Assembly (NCBI GenBank): GCA_038133505.1
Contig: JAYPTI010000083.1
Coordinates: 1-14,523 of the forward strand
Length of the DNA stretch: 14,523 bases
DNA from: JAYQUR01 sp038133505
GTDB lineage: Bacteria > Pseudomonadota > Alphaproteobacteria > MPNO01 > UBA830
Direction: 5' to 3'
Below are positions 14,246-14,523 of this stretch, piece after piece (position 1 is the first letter of the stretch; the number at the start of each line of letters is the position of its first letter). The notes under the pieces are model-generated. The model saw nothing but the letters and a program-made list of their open reading frames with translations. It was not told where the DNA came from and did no database searches. Made by a program: the position numbers and the translations under genes.

Positions 14246-14263
14246 TCCACAACATGTTGTGGA
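14246..14263. repeat. Perfect 18-bp palindrome made of two facing DnaA-like boxes
   Basis: TCCACAACATGTTGTGGA at 14246-14263 is its own reverse complement. Its halves belong to ATGTCCACA (14243-14251, 7 of 9 to TTATCCACA) and the reverse of TTTTCCACA (14258-14266, 8 of 9). Confidence 0.85.
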
Positions 14264-14341
14264 AAATTCACGATCTTGTGGGGAATGTGGTTGACCGACC
14301 CTAGATGTTGTTGCACACTCCGAAGTCGCGGTTATCGGGGA

Positions 14342-14371
14342 AACTTATCCACAGCCGCTTGTGGATAAGTT
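14342..14371. repeat. 12-bp inverted repeat containing two consensus DnaA boxes
   Basis: AACTTATCCACA (14342-14353) and TGTGGATAAGTT (14360-14371) are perfect inverted copies separated by 6 bases. Each holds an exact consensus DnaA box TTATCCACA, in opposite orientation. Confidence 0.9.
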
Positions 14372-14470
14372 GATTGTACCGCGGGGCGGGGTTAAAGCAT
14401 TGGAATACGGTCGTTTTCAGGCCGATTCACCATCAAGCCGAAGAGCCTGCCAACCGACGCAGATAGGACC

Positions 14471-14509
14471 CAGGGGGCGGGTCTGCGCCGGAACCAGAAC
14501 TGCCCCCTG
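14471..14509. repeat. 8-bp inverted repeat near the right edge
   Basis: CAGGGGGC (14471-14478) and GCCCCCTG (14502-14509) are perfect inverted copies 23 bases apart. The element could be a terminator for a gene entering from the right, an operator, or chance in GC-rich DNA; no T-run follows. Confidence 0.4.
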
Positions 14510-14523
14510 AATAGTAGAAACGG

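Larger units (their letters stand above)
14101..14523. other. Candidate chromosomal replication origin (oriC) and flanking non-coding DNA
   Basis: These 423 bases hold no credible gene. They contain a perfect pair of consensus DnaA boxes facing each other (14345-14353 and 14360-14368), near-consensus boxes at 14243-14251, 14258-14266 and 14277-14285, a weaker one at 14286-14294, an AT-rich stretch at about 14186-14228 that could unwind, and five GANTC sites, the CcrM methylation sequence of alphaproteobacteria. This combination is typical of a bacterial oriC. The expected neighbours of alphaproteobacterial origins (for example hemE) are not visible because the window ends at 14523. Alternatively it is a DnaA-binding locus outside the origin, or a secondary replicon origin. 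Confidence 0.6.

Noticed and set aside
1..14523. tRNA, rRNA, CRISPR array, insertion sequence or phage attachment site
   Set aside because: I looked for cloverleaf-like segments, regularly spaced repeats, transposase motifs and terminal repeats with target duplications and saw none that hold up.

Overview
The window is about 14.5 kb of GC-rich DNA with dense coding, short intergenic gaps, GC-biased third codon positions and several 4-base ATGA gene overlaps. An E. coli-like MntR regulator, a short-form QueF, a box-type aerobic benzoyl-CoA pathway and a cluster of GANTC (CcrM-type) sites beside DnaA boxes all point to an alphaproteobacterium, perhaps Rhodospirillales-like; this placement is inference. 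Two runs of exactly 10 N (4479-4488 and 7474-7483) show a draft or metagenome-derived scaffold, and the sequence beside both runs looks unreliable.

Layout, left to right. The 5' end of an acyl-CoA ligase gene (1-336, minus) diverges from boxC (589-2280) and boxB (2383-3810). The region between them holds a good sigma70-type promoter with a perfect inverted repeat directly after the -10 element, a candidate repressor operator for the box genes. boxB converges, across a strong hairpin, on a second ligase gene on the minus strand (3880-5535) that carries an in-frame amber codon and an assembly gap. Divergent from that lies an intact, canonical benzoate-CoA ligase gene (5774-7351), followed 25 bases later by a phytanoyl-CoA dioxygenase-family gene (7377-8246) that contains the second gap.

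The next block is on the minus strand: a cysteine-dioxygenase-like cupin gene (9273-9854) overlapping an SMP-30/gluconolactonase-like gene (8272-9276), and upstream of them a DNA/RNA non-specific endonuclease with no visible signal peptide (9953-10669). On the plus strand follow an amidase (10831-12129) overlapping queF (12126-12584), an isocitrate lyase/PEP mutase-family lyase (12628-13515) and mntR (13630-14100), whose best promoter predicts a leaderless transcript. The last 420 bases are non-coding and hold a DnaA-box cluster with two perfect inverted repeats and five GANTC sites, a candidate chromosomal replication origin.

How the genes work together: the ligase at 5774 would make benzoyl-CoA, BoxB (with a BoxA reductase not present here) would epoxidise it, and BoxC would open the ring hydrolytically. 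The other ligases may feed related acids into CoA-ester metabolism. The dioxygenase, lactonase-like and cupin genes have no provable link to this pathway beyond proximity. queF serves tRNA queuosine synthesis and mntR manganese homeostasis. I found no tRNA, rRNA, CRISPR array, transposase or phage gene.
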